Of a stretch of DNA of 64,000 nt, positions 1 through 12,636 are shown piece after piece. How positions within the stretch are numbered: the first letter of the stretch is position 1; each line of letters opens with the position of its first letter. The notes below the pieces were generated by a model, which saw nothing but the letters and a program-made list of their open reading frames with translations, was not told the origin of the DNA and made no database searches. Origin of the DNA: Dryococelus australis (lineage: Eukaryota; Arthropoda; Insecta; Phasmatodea; Phasmatidae); assembly GCA_029891345.1 (NCBI GenBank), contig CM057009.1, forward strand, positions 231,189,178 to 231,253,177, in the 5' to 3' direction. The position numbers and the translations under genes are program-made.

Positions 1-2770
1 CATAATGGTAAAAGTCAGGGACCTATATACAATAAGGAGTGCATTTGTAACTGCAAAGGTTAAGGAAGATGCAATATTAGGTGTGCCTTGGTTACAGGAA
101 CAGAATATCATAGTAGAACCAGTGACTAGGAGAATTCATTTTGGTGCAAAAGAGCAGTGGTGCGCAGTGTACACTGTAGAGAGGGCAGTTGCTAGAGATT
201 TACCCCCGGTATCATTAGAAGAATTCGATCATGAGTTCCTGCAACAACATCAGGCAACATTCCAGCATATACTAAGCAAGAGGAGGGAGGTTTTTGCCAA
301 AACCGATGCTCTCAGAAGAACAACTGTAGCCGAACATGAAATTATGTTAATGCAAGAAGGGCCGATATATGCAGGACCACGGAGTTACATGCCATATCAA
401 ACTAAAAAAATGTGAATAAATTAAAGGGATGCTAGCAGATGGGGTTATCAAGCTCACACGCAGTAAATATAAGTCGGCCATCATAGTAGCGCCTAAAAAA
501 GACTGGAGTTGATGTTTCTGCGTGGATTTCCATCTGATCAACCAAGTCACATGTAACAATCTGCCACCTTATATCGGCATAAAAGATGTGCTCACAACAC
601 TCGGCAAGGCAATGGTAATGACACCACTAGACCTCAGATGCGGATATTGGCAAATTCCCATCAAACAGAAAGACAAGGAGAAAACCGTATTTATGAAACC
701 TCACGGGTGGCTATTCCATTTTTGCATTATGCCTTTTGGCCTCAAAGGAGCACCCGCTACCTTTCAGTCAATGATGGTCTGTGTGCTGGACGGACTTATC
801 GGCGACTTTACGTTAGCGTTCCTGGACAATGTAATTATTTGGCCGAGCAGTTGGGAGGAGTACATGTTACTAGAGGGGCTCGCAGACAATCGACGTACCT
901 GCACCTCAAACAAATGCCATTTGGGTAAAAGCAAGTTAGAATTTTTAGGACACATTGTAGATAAGGACAGAAACACACCTAATCCAGAACAGTTGAACTT
1001 AATAGAGAACCACCCAGCACCATACACACACAAACAGCTCCGCAAGTTTTTTGGCTTAGTTAATTGGCTGAGGGTGTTCACTAAAGATTTCGCAGTAATT
1101 ACAGCCCCTCTCACTGATCTGCTTTCGCCCTAGAAGTGGTTCGTGTGGGGAGAAGCAGAAGAAAATGCACTCCTTTCTTGCCTCAAACTAGCATGTTACG
1201 AGCCAGGCAAACACCTTTACTTGCAGACAGACGCCAGTCAGGAGGGGTTGGTTGCCATTTTGTATCAATGTGTGGAGAACAGCATAAAGGGAGTCATCGA
1301 TTTCGCCAGCGCAAATTTGGGACAAGTAGAGCGCAGATATGATGTAAACAAGCAGGTAATATTGGCAGTAGTGTAGGCGGTGAAAAAGTACCAGCCCTAC
1401 CTAGAATACAAACGTTCCACATTACGAACAGACAACAGGTGCTTGTTTGGCTACACACAATGAAAGGATCTCGCAGTAAACTCACCTGGTGGGCGTTGCT
1501 CTTATAGTTCTACGATTTCGCGGTTGAGCACATCCCCATGAATGAGAATCAACTGACAGACACATTATACTGCTCGCCCGATGCAAGCATTGTGGTAACA
1601 GACAACGCAGAATGGGATGAAATTCTCCCCCAGCCATGCACGAGTTATTCCGTAAGGTGCAAGTGAACCAGATACGAGCTATAGAAGGTGATATCTTTGT
1701 AGACGCACTGTACTGGGAAATAGTCGAAGCAAAAGGCAGCTGCGTGGTAGTAACGAGAGAGAGAGAGAGAGAGAAAGGAGAAGTGTGCGAGAGAGATGGT
1801 GGAACAGTGGTGTGTGATGGAAGGTAGTTTGAAAATGTGTGCAGCAAACAACAATACAAAATTGTGTCTGTTTGTACCAGCAACAAGTAGGGCCAAAGTA
1901 TTGGAACACGCACATACAAATAACGTAGCAGGGCATCCAGGTGCACAGCAGACGATCTGAAACATCAGACAACATTTGTTCTGGCCAGGACTATCGCACT
2001 ACATACCAAAATACATTCAAAAATGTGTTATGTGCCCAACATTCAAATCACGCTGGACAGATGGGGCACAGCAGCAACAGCCCTGCCTACCGAAACAAGC
2101 ATTCGAGACCATAAGCCTGGGCATAATGGGGCATATGCCCATACCCCCAATGGGAAAAAGTTTATCCTGGTCGTCACAGACAACTTCTTGCAGTGGGTGG
2201 AGGCATATGCAATACGCAGTGCAAGAGTTATCAACATCGTACAAGTACTGGAGTGAGAATTTATCCCCTGCTGGGGCTACCCCTATCAAGTACTGATGGA
2301 CAACAGAACCCAGTTCATCGGAAGAAAGTGGCAATCAAAGTGCACCTGGTGGAGGTGCTACACTTGAAGATGGTGGTGTACCACCCCAGCGACAACCCTC
2401 CAGAGCTGCCGCAACCAGGACCTGAAGGTACAACTGCAGCTCCGTGTGGGTGAGGTGCACACCAGCTGGGCAGACCACCTGCCTGCTGCCCTCTTCACCC
2501 TCCGCCGGTGTGTGAGTGCCGCAACAGGCCGGTCACCTGCCGACATCCTGTTTTGCCAAAAACATTCTGCTTACCGGTGAAAGAAACTGCCCACACAACA
2601 GCACTAGCAAGAGTACGGAGGAATGTATGGCAAGACGAAAGAGGAGGAAGCAGAGAGACAGAGAGCAGAGAGAGAAGCAGGAAAGCTACGACTGCAGCAG
2701 CCAACAGTTCCAGAACATAGGGACCTGGCAAGAAGCCCCTATGTGCAACGTCCACAATGGTTAGAAACAA
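1..2770 (+). mobile_element. Ty3/Gypsy retrotransposon relic 1 (pol; 5' part cut by window edge)
   Basis: Polyprotein relic of an LTR retrotransposon. In order: the tail of a retropepsin (ILGVPWL near 90), a linker, reverse transcriptase about 330-1130 (TPLDLRCGYWQIPI, PFGLKGAPATFQ, FLGHIV, LRKFFGLVNWL), RNase H about 1190-1520 (LQTDASQEG) and integrase about 1890-2560 (zinc-binding N-terminal region ending in CPTFKSR, then the core). A charged tail follows to about 2760. The order PR-RT-RH-IN is that of Ty3/Gypsy, not Copia. The upstream gag lies outside the window. The element is broken, with more than five breaks, so it is old and cannot be active. Family assignment is firm; subfamily is not attempted. 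Confidence 0.9.
1755..1774. repeat. (GA)n microsatellite
   Basis: About ten GA units, followed by a second short GAGAGAGA run near 1789. It lies between the RNase H and integrase regions of Gypsy relic 1. Confidence 0.9.
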
Positions 2771-2774
2771 AGAG

Positions 2775-3140
2775 GTGTGTCTGCCCTTAGTGATATGTGC
2801 GGCTGCAAACTGTCTTGCGATGGGAGGGGGAATTTGGCGTTTGCGAACATTGAATACTTTTCCTTAGCCCGTTTACCCGCTGCTCCAGGTTCTGTAATGC
2901 TGTGTGTGCACGCTCTACGAGTGAAATTGCAGCGCAGTGAGGCAAGGAACGATGCTGGTGTAGAGCAGAGTGAGCGCAACAAGGTGCACATGATGCAGGA
3001 ATCCGAAAACAGACCCTATGAAATTTCTGTTATTTAATTTCTGTAATAAAGGGCAAGGTAAGTTCACACAAGGGGAAGCAACTAATAAAGACGCCTGCCT
3101 TCACAGCCCTAAAGTTCTCATTGTTTTCAATGTGTCTTTA
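2775..3140 (+). mobile_element. Probable 3' LTR remnant of Gypsy relic 1
   Basis: Non-coding stretch directly downstream of the integrase tail. It holds two AATAAA signals (3045 and 3084). The second sits in TAATAAAGACG, an 11-mer also present at the poly-A site of the clearer Gypsy LTR near 22,246. That shared signal is the main support for calling this the R region of an LTR. The exact ends cannot be fixed because the upstream LTR is outside the window. Confidence 0.45.
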
Positions 3141-3279
3141 TATAATTTTCTCTAATGTTGATTCATGTGTCTTTCATATACACATCATCCATGCAGTACA
3201 TGTTTTGGTAAAATGAATAATATTTACAGGGTTAATATTACGAGCAATATGTAACAACCGGTGCGCATGTTACGTATCC

Positions 3280-4040
3280 GATTTACAAATTTTGTGTGCA
3301 AGGAAGTAGAAAAGGGGGGGGGGTGCCAGCTCGCCAAGCCGGATGGCACGCCGCCCGGAGAAATCAGTAGACGTTCGTTTTTGTGAGGAGTGTGCCGCAT
3401 CACGTTGGGGCATTTTTTTCGCACGCTCGGGCAGCCATCACCATGTTGGACTAACCATTTCACAGTAATAGTAATTTTAGTATTCCGGAACCTTTTTCGT
3501 ATTTCAGCTGTCCGTGACTTCACTGCCCCTGGCACCTATCCAGTGCTTGCATTGCCTGGGTAGGCTTAAATTGTACTTAAGTTATTTCATGTGACCACGT
3601 GTCTTTGACACAGTATTACCTGAGCTAATGGGTTCTAAGCAGTGTCAAATGTAAGCTTTTCCCGACAGGAATGTAATCATGCAACTGAATAAATCGCAGC
3701 AGTGAGAGTTACCATGTGTGGTTTATTTCAAGTTCGCTGCAATGCATTTAAGGTACGGGCCTTCTCGTACCAATTTTATCAAAGTGTAACTTACTGTGCA
3801 AGTATGATTGAAATGGTCACAAGTCGGTGTAATAAGTAACAGTGCTTCATATGGGCGTGTGGGAAGCCCAGTTATCCCACAACACAACAAGTAAGGGAGT
3901 TATTCAGTTAGGATTAATTTATTCTACGAGGAGACAACAACTGCACTTGGAGGATTTGCAGTGGTTGTTGGCTGAACTACCCTGAGGAACGAGTCCACAG
4001 CTGCTCTCCGACTTCACGATATTGTCTACCCAACAATATA
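3280..4040. repeat. Diverged non-coding repeat, copy A
   Basis: Aligns in order, with gaps, to 7845-8530. Matching blocks include CATTTCACAGTAATAG against CACTTCACAGCAATAG, the shared CCGGAACC, GCCTGGGTAGGCTT against GCCTGGGAAGGCTT, a poly-A-signal-like A/T run before a GTGAGAGT/GTGAGTT block, and ACGAGGAG further on. No open frame of note. It may be an old solo LTR or a short non-autonomous element; the two copies are too diverged to see terminal repeats. Confidence 0.5.
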
Positions 4041-6330
4041 TGCTGCACTAGGTAATTATCACCACCAAGATTCTAAAACTATATTCACCGCTCCTCACCC
4101 AACCATTATCCTTATTGAGCAACACCTTGACTCTAGTTGCCAGCCTCCTGCACATTAGACAAACATTAAATGGCTTGCCTGAAAGTGCGGCAGATCTCTA
4201 CCACCATTCCGACACTTTGATTAACGTCAACGTGTCTGGCAGATTGGTCTATGTATTTGCTTTTATTATTATTGGAAAAGGGTCTTGTTATTTCTGTACA
4301 GTTTAAGGCACAGTGTTTATGAGTGTTTTGATATTTTATTTGGAGTTTATAAGGGTTTCCTTACCATTATGTGCAATGGATACAGGCCATGTCATGAGCA
4401 CAACAACAATTATGTGCATCATGTGCATACACTATTTTAATGGCCCAGTGTATACATAAAGATAAGGGAATTATGCTAAGTACATATAATCCAGCACCTG
4501 ACCAATTCATATGTGATATTTCACAAAAGTCAGTAGTGTCCAGTATCATGGACAGTATCATCCAGGTACATTAAGCTTATGTGTAAGCATATGGCTCCAC
4601 AGCCTTTGGCATTATTACAGCTATGTGCATTTCCTAAGCTCCAAATCCTAATTTTATTTAGCCAATGTTTTATGGCTTATGATGTGTTAATGATTAAATA
4701 TCCCATCCTTGTGTTCATGCTTAGATATGAATTTTTGTAAATATTGAATTTATCACATCAGAATGACCATATGATAATATTTACTTTTAAGTTATGCTTT
4801 AAGTCAAAGGCAAAAGCTGTTATAGTTTCCAACCTAAGTATAAGTTGGGTTTTGTAATTTTTATATCAATTTACTTAAATTAAAGTAAAAGTATTTTTGT
4901 TCATCACATCTAATCATCACTGCATGATCACTACACATTTCATTTGTCATCATTAAAATTTACATTAAGTGCATTTTTTCATGTTTGTGCTGCAGAGCTC
5001 GGCCAATCAGAGCATGGCACCAAGACATATTCAGTATCATCTTCGAATTCTCATGGGGTGACCACCGCATCACGCCACTCTTAGCATGCGCCCATTTTCT
5101 TCAATCACCTTAGTGTCTGAAATGTAATTTACTGATACCAGATCATTTAAATGTTTTTTTTTTACCCAGAGCATGTGCCACCCACAACCCCGGCTTGTTT
5201 GTACACGTCCGGGGTGTGATTTTCACTTAAGTCATGTAGGCCCTTGGCAATTTTTCTGTATCAGAGCTTGCCTCTCTCTGGTGGTGAACATTTCATGTCA
5301 GTGCCCCATATAGGGGAAGGATTGTGAATAAATCTGTTGATGTTAAATGCCTGCATTTGTTTATTTACAACAGGTGATTCGCGGCTGCATTACAAGTGTT
5401 CACTTACCGTAATTTATATGACAAAACTAATTGTGTGGAAGTGACCTCTTACAACTTCCTCGGAAATGAGTACAGCATTTGAAGGTGGCCAGAACAACCT
5501 TCACTAGCCTAGGCATGGTTAAAGGATTACAGAACTGCTCCAACTTGGATGCCGGACATCAGTAATGGCCATGTGTGTTGGCGGCCACATCACCCAACTC
5601 CAACAACTCCAGCTTTCCACTGAGAGCTAGCCCCTGACTGGTGTTGTATCCTGCCTATTTCCCCTGATATATAGAAAATATGTTAGTGCCTTGTTTAGTC
5701 ACTTATACACACTGAACAAAATCAGAGTAGTATAGTTATGTTTACAAAAACCTTCTAGGCAGTGAATAATTAACATTGTGTATTATTTAGTCTTGAAGAC
5801 AAAGACATGGAAATTAATTGAGCAAACATTTACTGTACTATTCTATATACAATTTCAGTACAACTTAAAAAACCTTAATTGTAGCGTAATCAGTCTGTTA
5901 TAAACAATCTCGTTAAAAAAAGCAAAATATTAATTTAAGCTAATACTTTGGTTATATAGGTGTTAAACAATTAAAAATTCCCAGGTTTAGTAATGATGCT
6001 TGCAAACTAAAAATTACATGAGAATGTCTGCCTCCTGTGAGTTCTCAAATTAATTTCGCATTTGCATGTACATAATCACATGCTTATGAGCAGCACCTGC
6101 TTTGCTTAATATATATTTAAAAACAACATAAATATATTAATTAGATGTGAGCATTAACATATATGATTCAGACACTGACTGAAAATAACTAAAAGATTTT
6201 AACACAGTAAATAGCTTGCCTTTAAATATACAACAAACCATTGTAATGAAACATAAAAATGTTTCTGGTTTTGTACGAGTGAATTCGACAATTTTCCTTG
6301 AAAATGTATATACCTCAGTAAGGCACTACT
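4041..6330. other. No gene seen; AT-rich intergenic DNA with a possible solo LTR near 4990-5370
   Basis: I see no coding sequence here. From about 4990 to 5370 the DNA is less AT-rich and contains a CCAAT motif (GGCCAATCAGAGC near 5003), the word ATATAGGGG near 5310 and an AATAAA at 5327. That resembles the promoter and poly-A layout of a solo LTR, but no terminal repeat or duplicated target site is evident, so this remains a guess. The rest shows only short A/T-rich words. Confidence 0.35.
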
Positions 6331-6334
6331 TTCT

Positions 6335-6408
6335 AGTCTGGAGTCGGTAACCGAGTGGCTTAGTATGCCCGACTTAGATCCCAAATGTTCTGAGATCAAA
6401 TCTAGACT
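6335..6408 (+). tRNA. tRNA-like sequence, probably a tRNA pseudogene or SINE head
   Basis: A 74-nt stretch whose ends AGTCTGG and CTAGACT pair over 7 bp (one G-T pair), as in an acceptor stem. Inside is an A-box-like word CCGAGTGGCTTAG, which resembles the D-arm of Ser/Leu-type tRNAs, and a B-box-like word GAGATCAAATCT (consensus GGTTCGAATCC). The anticodon arm does not fold convincingly, so this is not a working tRNA gene. A tRNA-derived SINE head or an old tRNA pseudogene fits best. Confidence 0.4.
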
Positions 6409-7844
6409 GAGCTTGAAATTTTTTAAATGTTATGAGCTGTAATTTGATAGTGTGTAATATGTTTATGTTAAAATTTTTAATCCATTTTTACATTACAAAT
6501 GCATGTCAAATACATTTTACTAAATTTTTCAAAGATATTTTTTGTTGCAATTTTCAAATGATAAATGAAATAGATTGGAATAATTCTACTTATTTATAAA
6601 TGTATAACATTATAGATGTCTAATTGGCAAGGCCGACCAGCCGAGTTACTCATGGTCATTGGCCTCCAATCCTTTCCCTGCGAGGTGCTTACCTATGTCA
6701 CTATATGAGTATGTCACAGCAGGCATGTCTGCCCTGGTGAACCTGTCGGCACATGCGGGGTTACAAGGCTAGTCGACTTAATTTTTGTACAATAATAAAA
6801 ACAAATTGAATAAAGTAAAATTTAAAAAAATATTGATTTTAAAAATATAATGAAGTTTTTAAAATCGAATATGTTTTAGAAAGTGCTGCCGTGAATATGC
6901 CTTACAATATAATTTTATTTATCTTCTAATGTAAAGAAAATATCATTTTTTATTTCTTAAAAAACTATACATACGGGTCATTCGCACACTCAAACAGGCA
7001 ATGAAGGCACTATGTAGAGAGTACAGTGGAATAAATGCAACTAAAAGAATAAGTGTCTGTAATTAGTCGAACATGTGACAAACAAGAGAGAAAGGAAAGA
7101 GAGAAAATTAATGTGAGAAACAAGTGAGAAAGAGAGAATTAACAATATATCTTTTTAACCTAAAAAAATATAAAGAAATTGAAATATACTTTAAAAAATT
7201 TAACATTTAATAAGATATAAGTTAAATTTTAATAATAAACGAACTTAAAATTTTATATTTTAAAACTAAATAATAACAAAAATGTACTAAAAAATGTATA
7301 TCATGTATAAAATACCCACTTAAAAATTATTTAAGTTAATCCTAATTAATTGACACCATCTGCTTCCCCCTAGCCCGTTTGCCCACCGTCGTCGGCAGTT
7401 GCTGCAGCTACCAGCACTCTACCGGGCGCTCGTGCACACTAGTTGGAGAGTGCAGCACAGTAGTCGAACTGCGAAGACCTCATTTATGAGTGGGGTTATG
7501 GGGGCCGAAGAGAGCGTTCATGACATGGGCAGGAAAGGGAAAGTGTTAAGGAAGCTACGTGCGCCCGTGTGCACACGTCTTTAAAGAAGACCCTGCAAAT
7601 TTGGGCCGCAGTGCAATCAAGCTTAATTAGGAAACGGCCAAAGGTGCCCGTTCACAAAACAGCCATTCAAGGAGCCCTATAATAATGCGATGCCCCCCAT
7701 GCCCTTAATTACAGTGTTTCGTATTTTTCATTAATTATCATTATCGCGTATTTCATACACATTTCATTTCATATGTCAGTTAAAGGGTTCCTGTGCCAAA
7801 GGTAATTGTTTTTGTTAATTTTAAGCATTTAAAGTAACGTGGAT
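6409..7844. other. No gene seen; mostly very AT-rich DNA
   Basis: No supported gene. 6780-7370 is extremely AT-rich. 7370-7780 is more GC-rich and contains an open stretch of 61 codons that resembles nothing I know. A weak tRNA-like D-arm word occurs near 6636 but is not supported by paired ends. Confidence 0.6.
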
Positions 7845-8530
7845 GTGTTTTCTGGAGTTTGAGCTTGTAAGAAAATAGACATAGCGGGTGGCCTACCTGC
7901 CACACCTCGGCCGGCATGCTGCATGGGACAGTCAGTGATACCATGATGTATCGAGGAGTTGGACATGCTGACCGACGGGGTCGTGTTTTGCGCACTTGTG
8001 TGGAGCTTCATGTTTGTTCACTAATCACTTCACAGCAATAGACATTAATTTACCGGAACCCCTAGTTAACTTCACAGCTGCCCAAGATTCACCACTTCTC
8101 CCTTCTGGTGGAATAGCATCGCCTGGGAAGGCTTCATGAGAGTGCTTTGTCGCCTTCGGACCGTTTATACAATGTTACCCTGCCGGCAGGTTACGCCTGA
8201 CATCGTGTATAAGTTTCCTTCCTGGAGGAGCTATTAAAAAAACCCAATGATTCAACATAAAATGGTGTGAGTTCTCATTAGGGTTTCCTACAGGCCATAG
8301 GGGCATGGGCCACCACCTTTCCCGCCAATCATTAAGGGTTATGTATCAGTGTTTTATATTATATTTCAGTGTTTTTATCTAAGTACATCTAATTATGGGT
8401 GTGTGAGCCGGTGCAAGATCTCACTGCACAGTGTTTCAGTAACATCACGAGGAGGACACAGCCTGTAGGTCGTCGGCACTGAGTCCAGAGTGGAGAAGAG
8501 TCTGCTCTACACTAACAATTTGGTATTTCA
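7845..8530. repeat. Diverged non-coding repeat, copy B
   Basis: Second copy of the repeat at 3280-4040, same orientation, alignable in order with many differences. It ends with CACGAGGAGGACA and GTCCAGAG words that match the 3' part of copy A. No coding capacity. Given the divergence, both copies are old. Confidence 0.5.
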
Positions 8531-9970
8531 TTTATAATACCTGGCGCCCGTCGTCTAAAGGTAGAAGAGTTGGTGAGAATCTACGGAACATTTGCGTGTC
8601 CTGCTCACATCCTTAATGAATACCACTTTGCTCCACTTCCTTGGTGACAAAATAAATATTTTATTTAAACCTAAACAATAAAAAATAAATACTGAAAAAA
8701 CATATTTAAAAATTTATTATATGAAAAAGACACCTTAAAAATTATACAACTTAAAAAATGTAATATCTTTAATGAGATGCAAGATACTAATAATTTGTCT
8801 ATAAGCTATATACTCCTTATAAACGCTTGTCCAACCTCAAGAGTTTCACTTTAACCTGAGCAGATTCCCCTCATTGGTTAGCTGGTGGCCTTCGGACATT
8901 TACAACTCACGTAGAGACCCTGTGACCACCCCGTTAGTGGTCAATCGGCCTGCCCACACTTGGGATTCCCCATGCAGATCCCCACAAGGTGTTAAGTTGC
9001 ACCCCTTTGGTTGACTAAAGCATGTGGCCACATGGGTAACCAGTCGTGGAACCACCATTTTCCATCGTTGGTGAATGTGGAGTGCAAGGAAGCTGTCATC
9101 ATTGACATTGGATTCCAGGAATTGTAATGTTAACATTTATCCTCTCTCTCACTCTTTCCATGAATTGCCCTGGTCGTCTACATAAACGTATTGCAGCGGG
9201 GAAGGAGCACGTTCTTGACCAGCCCCGCACCAGCTGCTACAAACATTGCAGTAAACATGTTCCATGTGTGTGGGACAATCACGTGAACGGTAGGGCCATT
9301 GCCCCGTGAATATCACTGTGCAACAGCATATCTCTCGTGAAAATGTGGATCCATGTGCATCAATGTATTCGTGATGGATTTTTGGAGCACAATTACATGA
9401 GTAAATCATGGAAATGTTAATGATAGCAACCCATTTGAAAAGTACAAGCCAGCAGAAAACATCTGCAGATGCCTTCCAGAACACACTTCGATGGCATATA
9501 TGCCAACACAGTGCATACGATAAGCCTGACGTTCATTTTCAATAACGAAATACGACAGTGGCGTGAAGAATCAGAGCAGGATCTCGTGCCCTGCACGAGT
9601 TGCTGGAACCAACAATGGGTAAGGATCCTCAACATGGCAGAGAGAACAAGTGTGCATACAGGACAGTTTGTGTGCTACCAGTGCTGTATTACCCATGGGT
9701 GGTCTTGTAGTAATCACTCGATACCAGTGGACTGCACCATCACGAGAGACTGTACAGTGTCAGGTACTTGTAATGTAAGAGTGTGTGGACAAACTAACAT
9801 ACACCACACTCAGTGGTGTCTGTTGGTTGTGAATGTGGGGACACTCTCGGAACAAGTGCTTCCAGTGATGGGCCTGTACGAGAGAACTTATCGGACTGAC
9901 AATCTTAACCGCACAACCACAAGTGCAAATAGAAATGACACATGACGTGACATAACCAATAAGAAAATAA
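8531..9970. other. No gene supported
   Basis: AT-rich to 8830, then mixed composition. Open stretches on both strands between 8900 and 9945 (up to 158 codons) are rich in Cys by chance and match no family I recognise. I looked for Tc1/mariner-like motifs in 8900-9480 on the minus strand and could not support them. Confidence 0.5.
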
Positions 9971-9972
9971 CA

Positions 9973-11720
9973 TTGATACCCTTACTGCCACTCACACATA
10001 ATATGTTGTGCCTACCGACCCAACAACGTGCTGCTGCATCCTCACCATTTGTACTATGCCATTCTCCAGCTCCCTATGCTATCCAATTTATCAAACCAGC
10101 AAGATCCCAAGCTCTCCTAAGCATTGCGGGAGAAGGCTCTGGATACTCACAGGAATTTATCGAGGAGTGTGTACAATGACTGCAGATGTACAGAGTCCCG
10201 GTAGAGAAATGGCCGAGTGTTGTAGGTGCTCAGCTGACAGATGATGTGGGTTATGGTGGAGAGCCATTACCAAACATAAAATGACATGGGAAAAGTACAT
10301 CACGAAGTTTGCCATGTGACACAGCTGAGTTACATCAACAAGGAGCACTGTCACGTGGTCCAGCTAGTGTAAACATTGCCACGCCCCCCAGCTTTCAAAC
10401 CAATAACAACACTGCACCTAGTCGTCCACCAACCGCAGAACCAGGAGCACACAAGTGGAGCATACACCAGCGAAGAGTTCAAGACCAAGGAGACCTCCGT
10501 GCTAGAACAAAACATGCCCTGAACCATGTGAAAATGACAGGACTGAACGACCACTGCCTCTGCTGTGCAAATATTGCCCCGGCGAGCAAATGAACTGGCT
10601 CCAAATCTGCACTATATGAAGAGCAAGAGAGAATCCGTAGTCGTGAATCGCAGGACAGGGGTAGGGGACACGCCCCTTATCCACGAATACACAAGAACAA
10701 ACCACGAGAAACCAGTTTACCTCGGACAGATTTTTAAAGACTGCGACAGTTTGCCATGTATTCCTGTCAACATAAACACAATTTCAATAGTGGCACTCAT
10801 AGACACAGCAGCATCCCACAATTTTACTAACGAAAAATAAAAAATTTCTGAGCAGTGCAACCAATATAAACAAACAGTATGACTTGCCACATGTGACATT
10901 ACTGGACATGCTAACAGGACCACAATAGTTATGTCAACATCCGAGATGAAACCATGCCAGTTCATGTACTTATCATGCCAGAATTCAGGGAAGATATCTT
11001 TCTGGGAGTGCTGTGGCTCAACGACCAACAGGATATCATCAAAATTTTCTGTGACCACATCCACATCGGCATGACACAGGGAAATATGATATAAAACATA
11101 GGAAATCATCAGCAAACCATATTTGAAGATGTAAACCTACAGGACTTCGACCATACAGTGCCGGAAAATTGCAAAGCGCCATGGAAGTCATCTTAAATGA
11201 GCACAAGGATGTGTTTTCATGTGGGGACCCTCTGCAGTGCACCATCAATGCGGAACACCCCATACCGACCAGCCATGAGAAGTCACTGTACAGACACCCA
11301 GAGATAACATGCAATAACACCGCAGCCTCACTAACATGCAGGTTAGTGATATGTTAAGGGATGGGATTATTGAGCCCTATGAGTGTAACTATAACTCAGA
11401 AATAACTTTGGTCCCTAAGAAACACACAACTTGAAGGCTTTGTGATTTTTTTCGCCTGGTTAACCTAATAACGAAAAGTTCCCCACCACCAGTGATTAAT
11501 GTCAACAGTGCTCTCAGGTTGCTCGGGTCTACAAAAGTAATGTCTTCTTTCGATTTTCATTTGGGTTCTGGCAAGTACCAGTCACCCTGAGTTGTCGCCA
11601 CAAAAATTCATTCACTACACCAGATGGCAGAGGTTATCAGTTTTGCGCTATTCCTTTTGGCCTGAGATACGCACTTGCTACTTTTCAAATTATGATGGTA
11701 CATGTGATAGATGGTTAAAT
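9973..11720 (+). mobile_element. Ty3/Gypsy retrotransposon relic 2 (gag-PR-RT part)
   Basis: A truncated Gypsy relic. A gag-like region lies at about 10,150-10,570 (VEKWPSVVGAQL, then a degenerate Cys cluster). A retropepsin active-site motif ALIDTAASHNF is at about 10,790-10,825, and the linker motif EVILNEHKDVFS near 11,180. Reverse transcriptase fragments run to about 11,720 (RDGIIEPYE). RNase H and integrase are not seen downstream, so the element is truncated. It is broken in many places (more than five breaks) and looks older than the neighbouring relic 3. Confidence 0.8.
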
Positions 11721-12190
11721 TGGCATGCACATGGGTGACATCAGCGATCCATGTGACCACGTGGTCTGGCAGAACAAGAATGCTACGTCAAGATGGACTT
11801 CTCAGGACAACCGAATCGTGCCCGCAGAGTGGGATGTTTGGGTTGGCAAAACATTAATTGATAGAACTCTTCATTGTGCAACAAATGCTTATGCTTTGTG
11901 CCAAGCCCATATCCATTTTCGTTAAATTTTCTCCATGGGAAAACATGTGTATGTCATGAACTGACCACCACATGCCAACTACAGCGGGACATTGAAAAAT
12001 TAAATACAGTAATCTATCAAATTGCTTTGGCAAAAATTGTGGTCGGAAAATCCGGTAACAATTGTGACACCTATATGCGACCAACAGAAACCCAGGGCTT
12101 TGTCAATCTGGCCTGAAATACAGCAGTTTGTTTGTGCGTCAATATGCTCAGGAAAAAACCTGAATTGTCATACTTGATGCGAGTACTGAG
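11721..12190. other. Gap between two Gypsy relics; no gene supported
   Basis: Short open frames on both strands (up to 80 codons) with no recognisable domain. It may be the decayed 5' leader or LTR of relic 3, but no terminal motifs can be identified. Confidence 0.4.
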
Positions 12191-12193
12191 GAA

Positions 12194-12442
12194 ATGTGCG
12201 AATGGGAGCATATGCAATGGAGCGAAATTGCCACAGAGGCATGTGGACAGTGCTTCCGCACGTACCATCAAGACTGTCTGACAGCGGAAGAGAGAGTTAC
12301 CTGGCGATTACCAAGTTTTATCCATTGCACACAATGTCAGCATGTATCTAAATGGCAAGATTTATTGAGGAGTCTACATGTCAAGACCGAACAGAACCTC
12401 TATTGCAGGAAGCCTACACTCCACGGCCGTAAATCAGTACAG
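12194..12442 (+). mobile_element. PHD-like Cys/His cluster at the 5' side of Gypsy relic 3
   Basis: Reading frame with the spacing C-x2-C-x4-H-x2-C followed by W and a final C-x2-C (CGQCFRTYHQDCL, then IHCTQC). This is the second half of a PHD-finger or similar zinc-binding fold. It lies about 200 bp upstream of the gag frame of relic 3 and on the same strand, so it probably belongs to that element's 5' coding region, perhaps the N-terminus of Gag. Zinc-binding domains of this kind are not part of a standard Gypsy Gag. A chance match is possible because the first ligand pair is not obvious. Confidence 0.4.
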
Positions 12443-12636
12443 TAAAGCAGTCCCGAAAACCACCAAAAATGTGTGCATCACCTACGCCAGAACAGCTACT
12501 ACAAAAGCTACTGCCTGTGTACTACCCATCAGAAGACGTGCCGCTGGCAACATCCACCCAGTGCACAATGGTACGGTCGACAATCTGCCCTCATGCCAAA
12601 ACAACCCTAACATGATTACAGTAACTACTCACATAC

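Noticed and set aside
6622-6780. Second tRNA-like stretch with CAGCCGAGTTACTCATGG
   Set aside because: No paired ends and no B-box could be found.
8900-9484. Minus-strand frames that might be a Tc1/mariner transposase
   Set aside because: None of the expected DDE-region motifs could be read.
9469-9945. 158-codon Cys-containing frame as a secreted protein
   Set aside because: No signal peptide, irregular Cys, next to repeat DNA; most likely chance.
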